Shown in pieces: positions 43,150-51,642 of a DNA stretch of 64,000 bases. The number at the start of each line of letters is the position of its first letter. Within the stretch, counting starts at the first letter, position 1. A program made the position numbers and the translations under genes. This DNA is from an uncultured Clostridia bacterium (GTDB lineage Bacteria; Bacillota; Clostridia; Oscillospirales; Ruminococcaceae). The stretch lies in NCBI GenBank assembly GCA_945876755.1, contig CAMCPM010000009.1:40313-104312 (forward strand), read 5' to 3'. The notes below the pieces were generated by a model. The model saw only the letters and a program-made list of their open reading frames with translations. It was not told the origin of the DNA and made no database searches.

Positions 43150-44976
43150 TCATTCAAAATAAACCTTGTACCAAACGAGGAAAATAAATATCGTCCAAAT
43201 CTTGCGGCTGTTGTCAGCCTTGCCGTTCCTGTGGTCGTCAAGAAGCTTTATAAGCAGCTCTGTGTTGAAGAAATGCTCCGCAGTCGGGGAGGTGAAATGC
43301 TCCTTCACAATGCCGTAGTATTTGTCTTCTTTCAGCCAAACACGAATGGGAACAGGGAAGCCCAGCTTCTTTTTATTTGCAGTCTGAGGCGGCGCTGAAC
43401 GGAGCGCAGCCTTTCTCATGGCAAACTTGGTGTTCTCATCGGTAACACGATATTTGGTCGGAATCCTCTCTGCGACCGCCATGACCTCCTTGTCGAGGAA
43501 CGGCACACGCAGCTCCAGACTGTTCGCCATGGACATCTTATCCGCTTTCAGAAGAATATCGCCCGTCATCCACAGATGCAGGTCGAGATACTGCATTTTC
43601 GTTACAGCGTCAGCGTCCTTGACCTTGTCGTAGAACGGCCTTGTTATCTCCATAGCGTTGGGCGCATCGGTCTTTATCTTCAGCAGAGCTTTGCGCTCCT
43701 TTTCGCTGAACATATAAGCGTTGCCTATGAAGCGTTCTTCAAGGTCTTTTCCGCGGCGGACGAGGAAGTTCACGCCTCTTTTTGCAGGAAGCTTTGAAGC
43801 AATAGCACCGATTCCGCGGCGGATTGGACGGGGTATCGCATTGTACGCAGGCATCGACATAGGCTCCTTGTAAATGTTGTAGCCGCCGAATATCTCGTCT
43901 GCACCCTCGCCGGAAAGCACGACCTTAACATACTCCGAAGCCTTGTTGCAGACGAAGTATAACGCAATGCAGGACGGGTCTGCAAGGGGTTCGTCCATAT
44001 GGTACTGTATCTTTGAAATGTTTCCCCAATATTCTTCTGGTGTAATGACCTTGCTGATATTTTCCTTGCCGATGTATTTTGAAAATTCCTTTGCCCAGCC
44101 TATCTCGTTGTACTTTTCATCCTCGCCGAAGCCGACTGTAAAGGTCTTGTCAACGTTTGCAACAGCAGCAACATAGCTGGAGTCAACACCGCTTGAAAGG
44201 AAGCTTCCGACTTCAACATCAGATATCTTGTGCGCCTCAACGGAATTGTGGAAAATATCCGAAATTTCATCTACCCACTTGTCAAGGTCGGGAGTGTTAT
44301 CGGGCTTGAATTCAACGTCCCAGTAACGTGTTATGTCAAGCTTGCCGTCTTTGTACTTGAAATAATGAGCAGGAGGAAGCTTGAAAACACCCTTGAAGAA
44401 CGTTTCTGCGCAAGGGGAGTATTGAAAAGTCAGATAGTTTTCCAGCGCCGCCTCGTTAAGCTCCTTTTTGAAATCGGGGTGAACGAGAAACGCCTTTATC
44501 TCCGAGCCGAACATAAACGTTCCGTTCATATCGGCATAGTAAAGCGGCTTGATTCCGAAGAAATCACGGGCACCGAAAAGCTCCTTTTTGACTGTGTCCC
44601 AGATAACGAAAGCGAACATTCCGCGCAGCTTGTTCAGAAGCTTTTCGCCGTACTCCTCATAGCCGTGAAGAAGCACTTCAGAGTCAGTCTTGGTCTTAAA
44701 GGTGTGACCTGCCTTGACAAGCTCCTCACGGATAGACTGATAGTTGTAAATCTCGCCGTTAAAAAGCAGTACCTTAGAGCCGTCCTCATTGTATATAGGC
44801 TGGTCGCCTGACTCGGTAATATCAATGATACTGAGTCTGCGGAAGCCGAGAGCAATGTCGCCGTCAACGTGTTTTCCGCCCGAATCGGGACCTCTGTGCC
44901 TGATTTTGTCCATCATAGCTTCGATAATTTTATTTGAATCATTTTTTGTATTGGTAAAACCTACAAATCCGCACAT
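43150..44976 (-). CDS. asnB: Asparagine synthase (glutamine-hydrolysing)
   Basis: Uses aspartate, glutamine and ATP. The N-terminal Cys2 nucleophile is in MCGFVGF, followed by class II glutaminase motifs FNGEIYN and GMFAFVIWD. The synthetase domain has the PP-loop GSFLSSGVDSSYVA and GEGADEIFGGYN. 608 residues, as usual. A CGGAGGG site precedes the ATG. Monocistronic. Confidence 0.95.
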   Translation of the reverse strand: MCGFVGFTNTKNDSNKIIEAMMDKIRHRGPDSGGKHVDGDIALGFRRLSIIDITESGDQPIYNEDGSKVLLFNGEIYNYQSIREELVKAGHTFKTKTDSEVLLHGYEEYGEKLLNKLRGMFAFVIWDTVKKELFGARDFFGIKPLYYADMNGTFMFGSEIKAFLVHPDFKKELNEAALENYLTFQYSPCAETFFKGVFKLPPAHYFKYKDGKLDITRYWDVEFKPDNTPDLDKWVDEISDIFHNSVEAHKISDVEVGSFLSSGVDSSYVAAVANVDKTFTVGFGEDEKYNEIGWAKEFSKYIGKENISKVITPEEYWGNISKIQYHMDEPLADPSCIALYFVCNKASEYVKVVLSGEGADEIFGGYNIYKEPMSMPAYNAIPRPIRRGIGAIASKLPAKRGVNFLVRRGKDLEERFIGNAYMFSEKERKALLKIKTDAPNAMEITRPFYDKVKDADAVTKMQYLDLHLWMTGDILLKADKMSMANSLELRVPFLDKEVMAVAERIPTKYRVTDENTKFAMRKAALRSAPPQTANKKKLGFPVPIRVWLKEDKYYGIVKEHFTSPTAEHFFNTELLIKLLDDHRNGKADNSRKIWTIFIFLVWYKVYFE

Positions 44977-45019
44977 AAAAACCCTCCGTAAATGGGATAG
45001 TAATATAATATACTATATC

Positions 45020-45048
45020 ATTATACTTTATTATTCCGTATTTTGCAA
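45020..45048 (-). promoter_or_regulatory. Sigma-A promoter of asnB
   Basis: Minus strand TTGCAA, 17 bases, TATAAT. Confidence 0.7.
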
Positions 45049-45086
45049 GCAAAAAATAAAAAAAGAGTGCAGTGAACAGTAAAAAT

Positions 45087-45134
45087 ACGGCTGTGTCGGT
45101 AAAGGGGAGTCTCGTACCGATACAGCCGTTTTCA
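45087..45134 (-). terminator. Terminator of coaBC
   Basis: Stem ACGGCTGTATCGGTA/TACCGACACAGCCGT followed by ATTTTTA on the minus strand. Confidence 0.85.
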
Positions 45135-45141
45135 GTATGAA

Positions 45142-46335
45142 TTATTTAACTATCTTCATCATTTCATCAAGAATAATATGTGCCGCCTGTGACTTTGGCA
45201 TAATTTCAAGTTCTCTTTCGCCGTCAGCAGTTATCAGAGTAATAATATTCGTGTCAGTACCGAAGCCTGCGCCTGCTTTTCTAAGACTGTTTGCGCATAT
45301 CATATCGCAGTTTTTGGAAGCAAGCTTTTTCCGTGAATTTTCAAGAACATTGTCTGTTTCCATGGAAAAACCGCAGATGACCTGACCGTTTCGCTTGTGT
45401 CCGCCAAGATATTTCAGAATATCCTTGGTACGCTTCAGTTCTATTTTCATATCGTCATCGGACTTCTTTATCTTTTCGTCTGCGGCGGAAACAGGCGTGT
45501 AGTCGGCAACTGCCGCCGCTTTTATGATGAAATCGTAATTGTCCGAATTTTCCGTAACTGCATTGAACATATCCTCGGCGGACGTTACATTTACCGTGTT
45601 CACAAACATAGGCGGCTCAACGTCCATGTGCGCCGCAACGAGAGTGACCACCGCACCTCTCAGCATAGCGGCTTCCGCAATTGCACAGCCCATTTTTCCC
45701 GACGAGTGGTTTGTGATGAACCTTACCGGGTCGATAGCCTCACGAGTAGCGCCTGCGGTAACAAGTACCTTTTTGCCTGTCATATCCTTTTCAAAAGCGA
45801 TTTCCTTGAGAATATATTTCAGCAGGACCTCTTCATCGGGCATTCTGCCGTCGCCGCTGTCGCCGTTGGCAAGCATACCGTAGTCGGGATCAACTATCTC
45901 ATATCCGTAATGCCTCAGCTTTTCAATATTATCCTGAACGATAGGGTTGTGGAACATATTGTGGTTCATTGCAGGCGAAACGATTTTTTTGCAGGGACAC
46001 GCCATGACCGTAGTGGTGAGCATATCGTCCGCAATACCGTTGGCGATCTTTCCGATAACGTTAGCCGAAGCCGGAGCTATCATAACAACATCCGCCTGCT
46101 TTGCGAGAGCAACGTGTTCCACGCTGTACTGAAAATTGCGGTCAAAGGTGTCGATAAGGCATTTGTTTCCCGTCAGAGTCTCAAAGGTGATAGGGTTTAT
46201 GAAATTCACCGCATTTTCGGTCATAAGCACCTGAACGTTGCAGTGAAGCTTTTTCAGCATTCTTGCGAGATTTGCAATTTTATAAGCGGCAATACTTCCC
46301 GTAACGGCAAGTACCGCAGTTTTTCCGTTAAGCAT
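45142..46335 (-). CDS. coaBC: Bifunctional phosphopantothenoylcysteine decarboxylase / phosphopantothenate--cysteine ligase
   Basis: Two steps of CoA synthesis in one chain. The N-terminal flavoprotein (CoaC) has AVTGSIAAYKIANLAR, ALAKQADVVMIAPASANVIG, AMNHNMFHNP and the Cys-containing lid. The CoaB half starts near residue 190 with GKKVLVTAGATREAIDPVRF and NHSSGKMGCAIAEAA. 397 residues. AAGGAG precedes the ATG. Near panT-like and coaX genes, so a CoA-centred neighbourhood. Confidence 0.95.
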   Translation of the reverse strand: MLNGKTAVLAVTGSIAAYKIANLARMLKKLHCNVQVLMTENAVNFINPITFETLTGNKCLIDTFDRNFQYSVEHVALAKQADVVMIAPASANVIGKIANGIADDMLTTTVMACPCKKIVSPAMNHNMFHNPIVQDNIEKLRHYGYEIVDPDYGMLANGDSGDGRMPDEEVLLKYILKEIAFEKDMTGKKVLVTAGATREAIDPVRFITNHSSGKMGCAIAEAAMLRGAVVTLVAAHMDVEPPMFVNTVNVTSAEDMFNAVTENSDNYDFIIKAAAVADYTPVSAADEKIKKSDDDMKIELKRTKDILKYLGGHKRNGQVICGFSMETDNVLENSRKKLASKNCDMICANSLRKAGAGFGTDTNIITLITADGERELEIMPKSQAAHIILDEMMKIVK

Positions 46336-46368
46336 AAAAGCAGCTCCTTACGATAATATGATATGATA

Positions 46369-46397
46369 ATTATATCATATTATCTTCCGATTGTCAT
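46369..46397 (-). promoter_or_regulatory. Sigma-A promoter of coaBC
   Basis: Minus strand ATGACA, 17 bases, TATAAT, 34 bases before the ATG. Confidence 0.65.
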
Positions 46398-46423
46398 TAT
46401 TTTTGCGGATATTTTTTATATAT

Positions 46424-46460
46424 TGAAAAACGGCAGACGTGCTTAACGTCTGCCGTTTCA
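46424..46460 (-). terminator. Terminator of the repeat lipoprotein gene
   Basis: Stem ACGGCAGACGT/ACGTCTGCCGT followed by TTTTC on the minus strand. Confidence 0.85.
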
Positions 46461-46487
46461 ATTAAAGCCTGATCATTTATGCGCTTA

Positions 46488-47954
46488 TCAATAATCAGTA
46501 ATAGTGATGTTATACTGTGAAGCGTTCTGGCTTCTCCATTTTTCACAGGTGGAATCAACAGTTCTGTTCTTGTTGTCGCTGTTGTAATAAATTCCGTTTG
46601 CGGAAATGTAATAAACTGTGGAATTGATAGATCTTGCTTCATCAAGGTTTATGGATTTATCACCGTTTACGGCAATATTCTGAATGTAAGACTCGCCGAT
46701 ATATGTAGCGGTAACAGTCTTGCCTACTGCAATATCGTCGTGAGTACCGTAACGTGAACCGCTGCCTGTCTTTTCAGCTGTGATAACAATGTTCCATACT
46801 ACAAGATGGTTGTTGATAATGCTGACATCGTTAGAGTTCTTTGCAGAGAAGAACATCTTCTTTACGGGAACATATTCGATGCTCTTGATAACATATTCAT
46901 CATCCGATCTTACGTCAAGCAGTACGCTTTTACCGCGGATAGTCGCACCTGTGTAGAAGCCGTCACGGGAAAGGTCGCTTTCCATTTTACTCTTGAAATC
47001 TTCGTCAAGAGAAGTAAAGTCGATTCCCTCATCGCTTGTGAGATACTGAGGAACGCCTGTAACGTCATATTCCTTTTCTTCCTGAACAAATACAACGCCG
47101 TTTTCACTTGCCTTGCTTTCGCTGTAAGAGATAGTTACCTTTATCTTGTCTCCATTAGCGTAATATTTGCTGCCGGAATTGAAGTTTACGTTATTCTTAA
47201 CAAAATCATCGCAGTCGGATGTATTGAAGCTTACCTTTGCGTTAGGAGAAATACCGCTGTACTCAAGAACAAGTCCCTCAAACGGGTCAATGCTTTTTCC
47301 CTCTGGAGCACCCGAAACGATAAAATCCTTAGTATCGCAGGCAAGCACATATCCCTCTGCAAACAGAGCTTCTTCATTTGATACATTTGCTTTTATCTGA
47401 ATAGTATCACCGTTTGCGACCTTTGTCTGCTCGTAATCAAATTTTACATATCTGCGGACAATATCATCGCACGCAGATGTATCAACGTTAAAGTCAGCCT
47501 TAGGAGAATATCCGCTGTACTCAATTGTAACCTTCTCAAACGGATCCAAAGGCATTGCTTCTTCAAGACCCTTTACCTTGTATTTGAAAGAATCCTTTGT
47601 AAATTTGAAGCCGTAGCTTTTTGCGATATCCTTGTTATAGTTTACCTCAACTTCGATAACGTCGCCGTTTTTCAGTTCGGAAGTCTTATCGGAAACGATT
47701 TTGAATTCAATAGTATCGGCATATACAGCAGCGCCCATCTTATCGAAATCGCTTGCCTTGGAAGGAAGACTTGCAGCGGCAGCACGTTCCAGTTCGACAT
47801 AATTCTTTACAAGACTTGCCTGACCGTATCCTTCAGCACCTGTGATCTTTACTTCGCAGAACTGTTCGGGATCAAGCTTGTTAACACCGCAGCTGCAAAG
47901 CATAAGGCAGAGTACCGCAGCGGCAATGACCCCAAATATTTTTTTGTTGAACAT
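46488..47954 (-). CDS. Lipoprotein with about three tandem beta domains, unknown
   Basis: Signal peptide MFNKKIFGVIAAAVLCLMLC ending in the lipobox LCSC, so an exported lipoprotein. Three units of about 90-100 residues recur, each with DPFE-type (LDPFEKVTIEYSGYSPKA, IDPFEGLVLEYSGISPNA), NGD (KNGDVIEVEV, NGDTIQIKA, NGDKIKVTIS) and a SACDD/SDCDD element, suggesting tandem Ig-like or bacterial surface folds. A mixed C-terminal domain follows residue ~310. Family not recognised. The ATG at 47954 follows GGGGG; the track start is seven codons upstream. It has a perfect promoter and is monocistronic. Confidence 0.8.
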   Translation of the reverse strand: MFNKKIFGVIAAAVLCLMLCSCGVNKLDPEQFCEVKITGAEGYGQASLVKNYVELERAAAASLPSKASDFDKMGAAVYADTIEFKIVSDKTSELKNGDVIEVEVNYNKDIAKSYGFKFTKDSFKYKVKGLEEAMPLDPFEKVTIEYSGYSPKADFNVDTSACDDIVRRYVKFDYEQTKVANGDTIQIKANVSNEEALFAEGYVLACDTKDFIVSGAPEGKSIDPFEGLVLEYSGISPNAKVSFNTSDCDDFVKNNVNFNSGSKYYANGDKIKVTISYSESKASENGVVFVQEEKEYDVTGVPQYLTSDEGIDFTSLDEDFKSKMESDLSRDGFYTGATIRGKSVLLDVRSDDEYVIKSIEYVPVKKMFFSAKNSNDVSIINNHLVVWNIVITAEKTGSGSRYGTHDDIAVGKTVTATYIGESYIQNIAVNGDKSINLDEARSINSTVYYISANGIYYNSDNKNRTVDSTCEKWRSQNASQYNITITDY

Positions 47955-47993
47955 TTTAAAATACCCCCATAACATAAATTTTTACCGTCGACA

Positions 47994-48022
47994 ATTATAT
48001 AACGTTATTCGACATTTGTCAA
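47994..48022 (-). promoter_or_regulatory. Consensus sigma-A promoter of the repeat lipoprotein
   Basis: Minus strand TTGACA, 17 bases, TATAAT. Confidence 0.8.
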
Positions 48023-48178
48023 CAAAATAACCTAAAATTTGAATAAATACACAAAACCGAATAAATAAAGAATCGTAAATATGTGGGAAACAATGCACAG
48101 ACTTCGGCTGTTGATGTGTATCGGTGAAAAAATATCTCTAAATAATTCAGAAAAAATATATAAAATCACGGAAAAATA

Positions 48179-48187
48179 TGATATAAT
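48179..48187 (+). promoter_or_regulatory. Extended -10 promoter of the ECF S component-coaX operon
   Basis: TGATATAAT with no good -35. A small CCCC-TTT-GGGG hairpin (48209-48219) lies in the leader before AAGGAGG. Confidence 0.5.
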
Positions 48188-48245
48188 GAATAGGTATTGT
48201 ATTGTATCCCCTTTGGGGGAATAATAACAAGGAGGAAAATTTAAT

Positions 48246-48896
48246 ATGAACACGAAAAACAAAACGAAAAACCTCGTAATTCTGGGGCTGCTCACAGCGG
48301 TTTTGCTTGTAATGGCATATACTCCGCTGGGTTACTTGAACATTGGACCTCTCGCCATAACGCTCAATGTGATACCCGTAGCACTTGCCGCAGTAACAAT
48401 GGGTCCCGTCGGCGGAGCAGTAGTAGGCGCAGTTTTCGGACTGACCAGCTTTCTCCAGTGTATCGGCGTAGGCGGAACAAGCGCAATGGGCGCGATACTT
48501 TTTGAAATAAGCCCTGTTCTCGCATTTGTTCAGCGCTTTGTACCGAGAGTTCTGGACGGCTTTCTGCTTGGCTATATCTATTCGGGAATGAAAAAGCTTC
48601 TTAACCCTTATGCAGCTTGTTTTATTACAGGATTTTTCTCGGCGTTCCTTAACACCGCATTCTTTATGACTGCTCTGGTTGCACTTTTCGGCAGCACGGA
48701 TTATGTCAAGGGACTTATCGACGGAAGGAACATAATTGTATTTATCTGCACATTTGTAGGCGTTAATGCAATTTTTGAAATGATCTCATCCACAGTCATT
48801 ACGGGAGCAGTAGGTACTGCGCTTATTAAGGCAAGGGTCGTTCCCTCATTGGAAAAGCCTAAGAATGTGCAGACTGAACAGGCAGAAACAGTTTAA
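48246..48896 (+). CDS. ECF transporter S component, probably for pantothenate
   Basis: Membrane substrate-binding subunit that works with a shared ECF energy module (not in the window). Six hydrophobic segments; the start KNLVILGLLTAVLLVMAYTPLGYLNIGPLAITLN and the GPVGGAVVGAVFGLTSFLQ region are typical of S components. 216 residues, ending in an acidic tail. A strong AAGGAGG precedes the ATG. Pairing with coaX (21-base gap) and nearness to coaBC suggest pantothenate, as in PanT; substrate is inference. Confidence 0.85.
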   Translation: MNTKNKTKNLVILGLLTAVLLVMAYTPLGYLNIGPLAITLNVIPVALAAVTMGPVGGAVVGAVFGLTSFLQCIGVGGTSAMGAILFEISPVLAFVQRFVPRVLDGFLLGYIYSGMKKLLNPYAACFITGFFSAFLNTAFFMTALVALFGSTDYVKGLIDGRNIIVFICTFVGVNAIFEMISSTVITGAVGTALIKARVVPSLEKPKNVQTEQAETV

Positions 48897-48916
48897 ATTC
48901 GGAGGCTTATCAGAAG

Positions 48917-49681
48917 ATGGTTCTTGCTGTTGATATCGGAAACTCAAATATCGTGCTCGGCTGCTTTGAGGGCAGCGAAATAAAATTTGTGGAAAGGCTC
49001 TCCACGAACCTCAATTCCACCGAGCTTGAATATACCGTACTTATAAAAACTATCCTTGAGCTTAACAACCTCAGCGGCTATACCTTTGCGGGAGGAATAA
49101 TCTCCTCCGTAGTTCCCTCAGTCACCCAAACGGTAAAAAAAGCGATGGAAAGACTTACGGGACAGCATATCATGGTCGTTGAGCCGGGACTGAAAACGGG
49201 TCTGAAAATAATGCTTGACAATCCGGCACAGCTGGGAAGCGACCGTGTTGCGGACGCAGTTGCGGCAATCAATTTCTACCCATGTCCGCTTATAATCATA
49301 GATATGGGTACAGCTACAACGATATCCGTTATCGGCAAGGATAAAAGCTTTCTGGGCGGAATGATAATCCCGGGACTTCGGGTATCGCTGGATTCGCTTG
49401 CGAACCGAACATCACAGCTTCCCAAAATAAGCCTTGAACCGCCCAAAAGGGTTATCGGTTCAAACACGGTCGACTGTATGAAAAGCGGCATAATCTACTA
49501 TACCGCTTCGGGAATTGACGGCGCCGTTGACCGCCTTGAAGCCGAGCTTGGCGAAAAGTGTACGGTCATATCAACAGGCGGACTTGCAAACACCATTATC
49601 CCGTACTGCAAACGTGATATAATCATTGACGATAAGCTGCTTTTGAAAGGACTTATGGTCATCTACAATAAAAATAAATAA
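48917..49681 (+). CDS. coaX: Type III pantothenate kinase
   Basis: First step of CoA synthesis. ASKHA-fold motifs: LAVDIGNSNIVLGCF at the N-terminus, the DNPAQLGSDRVADAVAA segment, and IIDMGTATTISVI; the C-terminal STGGLAN is also typical. 254 residues. GGAGG precedes the ATG. Type III kinases are not inhibited by CoA and are common in Clostridia. Confidence 0.95.
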   Translation: MVLAVDIGNSNIVLGCFEGSEIKFVERLSTNLNSTELEYTVLIKTILELNNLSGYTFAGGIISSVVPSVTQTVKKAMERLTGQHIMVVEPGLKTGLKIMLDNPAQLGSDRVADAVAAINFYPCPLIIIDMGTATTISVIGKDKSFLGGMIIPGLRVSLDSLANRTSQLPKISLEPPKRVIGSNTVDCMKSGIIYYTASGIDGAVDRLEAELGEKCTVISTGGLANTIIPYCKRDIIIDDKLLLKGLMVIYNKNK

Positions 49682-49691
49682 TACAATACAA

Positions 49692-49724
49692 AAATCGCCG
49701 CACGGAAAATATCCATGCGGCGTT
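49692..49724. terminator. Bidirectional terminator, coaX versus zinc-ribbon gene
   Basis: Stem CGCCGCACGG/CCATGCGGCG with T-rich flanks on both strands. Confidence 0.8.
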
Positions 49725-49733
49725 TACTTATTT

Positions 49734-51356
49734 TTATTCTGCAATAGTTATCTCAATAGTCCTGAGAACAGCACCGTTGTCCTTGCGTGAAATTGTGATA
49801 TCGGCACTGCCCGAAGCTGCGGAAGAAAGCGAAAAGCTTCCACTGAAGGAGCCGCTGTTCCGTACATTTTCGCAGTCGGCGGAAATTTCAAGTCCGCTGC
49901 TGTCGGTAAAGGTAAGTACAAATGAAATCGGCGCGGAAATGGAGTCAGTACCTGCATTGCAGGACACCAGCAGAATGTCGTTTTTTCTGAATACCGTAGT
50001 GTAGTAGCCTCCTGCCGAGGTGATACCATCAGCGTACCAGTTTTCGTGGTCGTCGGGAAGCTTGGCGGCGGCAGCTTTTTTCTGTGCCGAGCTGTCCGCA
50101 TAAGTGCTGAGAAGAGCAAAAACCGAGCGTGCCGAAGCAGGGTCGGAATCAAGCAGCGACTTTCCAAGCTCATACCGTGATTTATAAAGCATAGCAGCTG
50201 AATCCTTGTATGTACCTGCATTTTTGAACATTGCCGCCGCATCGGAGTAATCGCCGTTTTCCATACATTTCAGACCGTATTCATAAGCCGTCTTTATAAA
50301 CATATCGCTTGAATTTCTGAAATCTCCGAGAAAATAAAAGCCCCTGACTATTTCCTCGGTAACGCCCTTCTGCGCATATTCCGAATTGTAAAAGCTGTAT
50401 GTGCATTGCTTTGCAAGTTCAGCGGAATCCTTGTAATTTCCGAGACGGTAGAAATTATCGGCAGCAGTCTTGTAATCACCGCTGTCCCTTGCCGAGGAAG
50501 CGCCGAGATAGCGGTACTCCGCTACAACGCTGCTGTCACAATACTTTTCCGCAATTTCCGCCGCAGCGAAATAATCGCCGTTTTCGGCAAGCGAATCTAT
50601 CTTTTCAAGAGCAGTCTGTTCGGCAAGCTCGCTTTTCCCTGCGGCGGCATAAACCGACATAGCTGCGTCGTAATTACCTTCGTTAATATAGTTTTCCGCA
50701 ATTTTCAGCATACATTCCAAAGCTTTTTCGTCCGAGTCGGAATAGCCGTCAAGAGCCGTGAAAGCGTCCGCCGCTTCGGGAAAAAGTCCGTCTGCAAAAA
50801 GCTGTTCCGCAATGCCGTAGCCGCATTTGGATATGTAATCCGTGCTGTCTTTGTAACCGTTCAGCGCCGTAAATGCTGACGACGCCTTTTCAAATTCACC
50901 GTTTGCATAAAGCCTTTCAGCGCTTCTGTATTTGATCTCGGGAACGGCATAATTTGGGATAACGAAAGCGCACACGCATATAAGGATAACGCACGATATG
51001 ACGGCTGCTGCGAAAAGTGCAGAGATTTTCTTTTTAGGCTGAATTTCGGTTTCAGCGGTTTCCGTAACGGTTTCTGACGGCTTTACAATAAAAAGACCGT
51101 CCTTTTCGTCAAATCTGTCCGTAATAAGACTTTCGGGCTTTTCCACGGAAGCTTCTGCGACAGACTCATTTTCTTCCGACGTATCTTTTTCGGCTTCGGA
51201 AATAAGATTTTCTTCGGCAGTATCGCCGTAGTCTTCCTCAACGTCCTGAACAGCTTCGGCAGGAATATTTTCCGTATCCGTTTCAGCTCTGCTTCCGCAA
51301 TAAGGACAGAATTTTGCGGTCTCACGCAGTTCTTTTCCGCAGTTTGTGCAGTACAT
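49734..51356 (-). CDS. Zinc-ribbon membrane protein with TPR/Sel1-like repeats, unknown
   Basis: 540 residues. N-terminal zinc ribbon MYCTNCGKELRETAKFCPYCG, then a long acidic low-complexity linker, one membrane helix (~112-132, SALFAAAVISCVILICVCAF), and an external part with about eight repeats of the form ANGEFEKASSAFTALNGYKD / DGLFPEAADAFTALDGYSD (helix pairs ending in YKDS or YSDS). The last ~90 residues form a beta domain. Seemingly a sensor or scaffold that ties an outside repeat domain to a cytosolic zinc ribbon. No gene partner is adjacent; the ribosome site GGAGGGG is ~25 bases from the ATG with a weak hairpin between. Confidence 0.82.
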   Translation of the reverse strand: MYCTNCGKELRETAKFCPYCGSRAETDTENIPAEAVQDVEEDYGDTAEENLISEAEKDTSEENESVAEASVEKPESLITDRFDEKDGLFIVKPSETVTETAETEIQPKKKISALFAAAVISCVILICVCAFVIPNYAVPEIKYRSAERLYANGEFEKASSAFTALNGYKDSTDYISKCGYGIAEQLFADGLFPEAADAFTALDGYSDSDEKALECMLKIAENYINEGNYDAAMSVYAAAGKSELAEQTALEKIDSLAENGDYFAAAEIAEKYCDSSVVAEYRYLGASSARDSGDYKTAADNFYRLGNYKDSAELAKQCTYSFYNSEYAQKGVTEEIVRGFYFLGDFRNSSDMFIKTAYEYGLKCMENGDYSDAAAMFKNAGTYKDSAAMLYKSRYELGKSLLDSDPASARSVFALLSTYADSSAQKKAAAAKLPDDHENWYADGITSAGGYYTTVFRKNDILLVSCNAGTDSISAPISFVLTFTDSSGLEISADCENVRNSGSFSGSFSLSSAASGSADITISRKDNGAVLRTIEITIAE

Positions 51357-51417
51357 ATCAGTTTTACGCTTCCGTCAGGGAGCGCCCCTCCTTTCCCGAA
51401 AAATCATAACCATATTT

Positions 51418-51446
51418 AGTTTACTCCAATATTCCCGTAAAGTCAA
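51418..51446 (-). promoter_or_regulatory. Sigma-A promoter of the zinc-ribbon repeat protein
   Basis: Minus strand TTGACT, 17 bases, TAAACT. Confidence 0.55.
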
Positions 51447-51529
51447 GCATATGTTTTATACCGACTTTTCCTGTACCTGAATGAAAAATCGGGATTATGT
51501 ACCTTAAATAATGTAATTGTGAAAAAACA

Positions 51530-51558
51530 TTGACAAATCTTTTGTCATGAGTTATAAT
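51530..51558 (+). promoter_or_regulatory. Consensus sigma-A promoter of the secA operon
   Basis: TTGACA, 17 bases, TATAAT, about 85 bases before secA. Confidence 0.8.
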
Positions 51559-51642
51559 AAATTATAATGCGTTGGATTATGCTTTGATATATTAATGCTT
51601 TAAAGTAAATTCGATAATCAATATAAAAGGTGGAATTATAAA

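Noticed and set aside
45397-46356. 319-residue plus-strand ORF
   Set aside because: Antisense to coaBC over nearly its full length, without family features.
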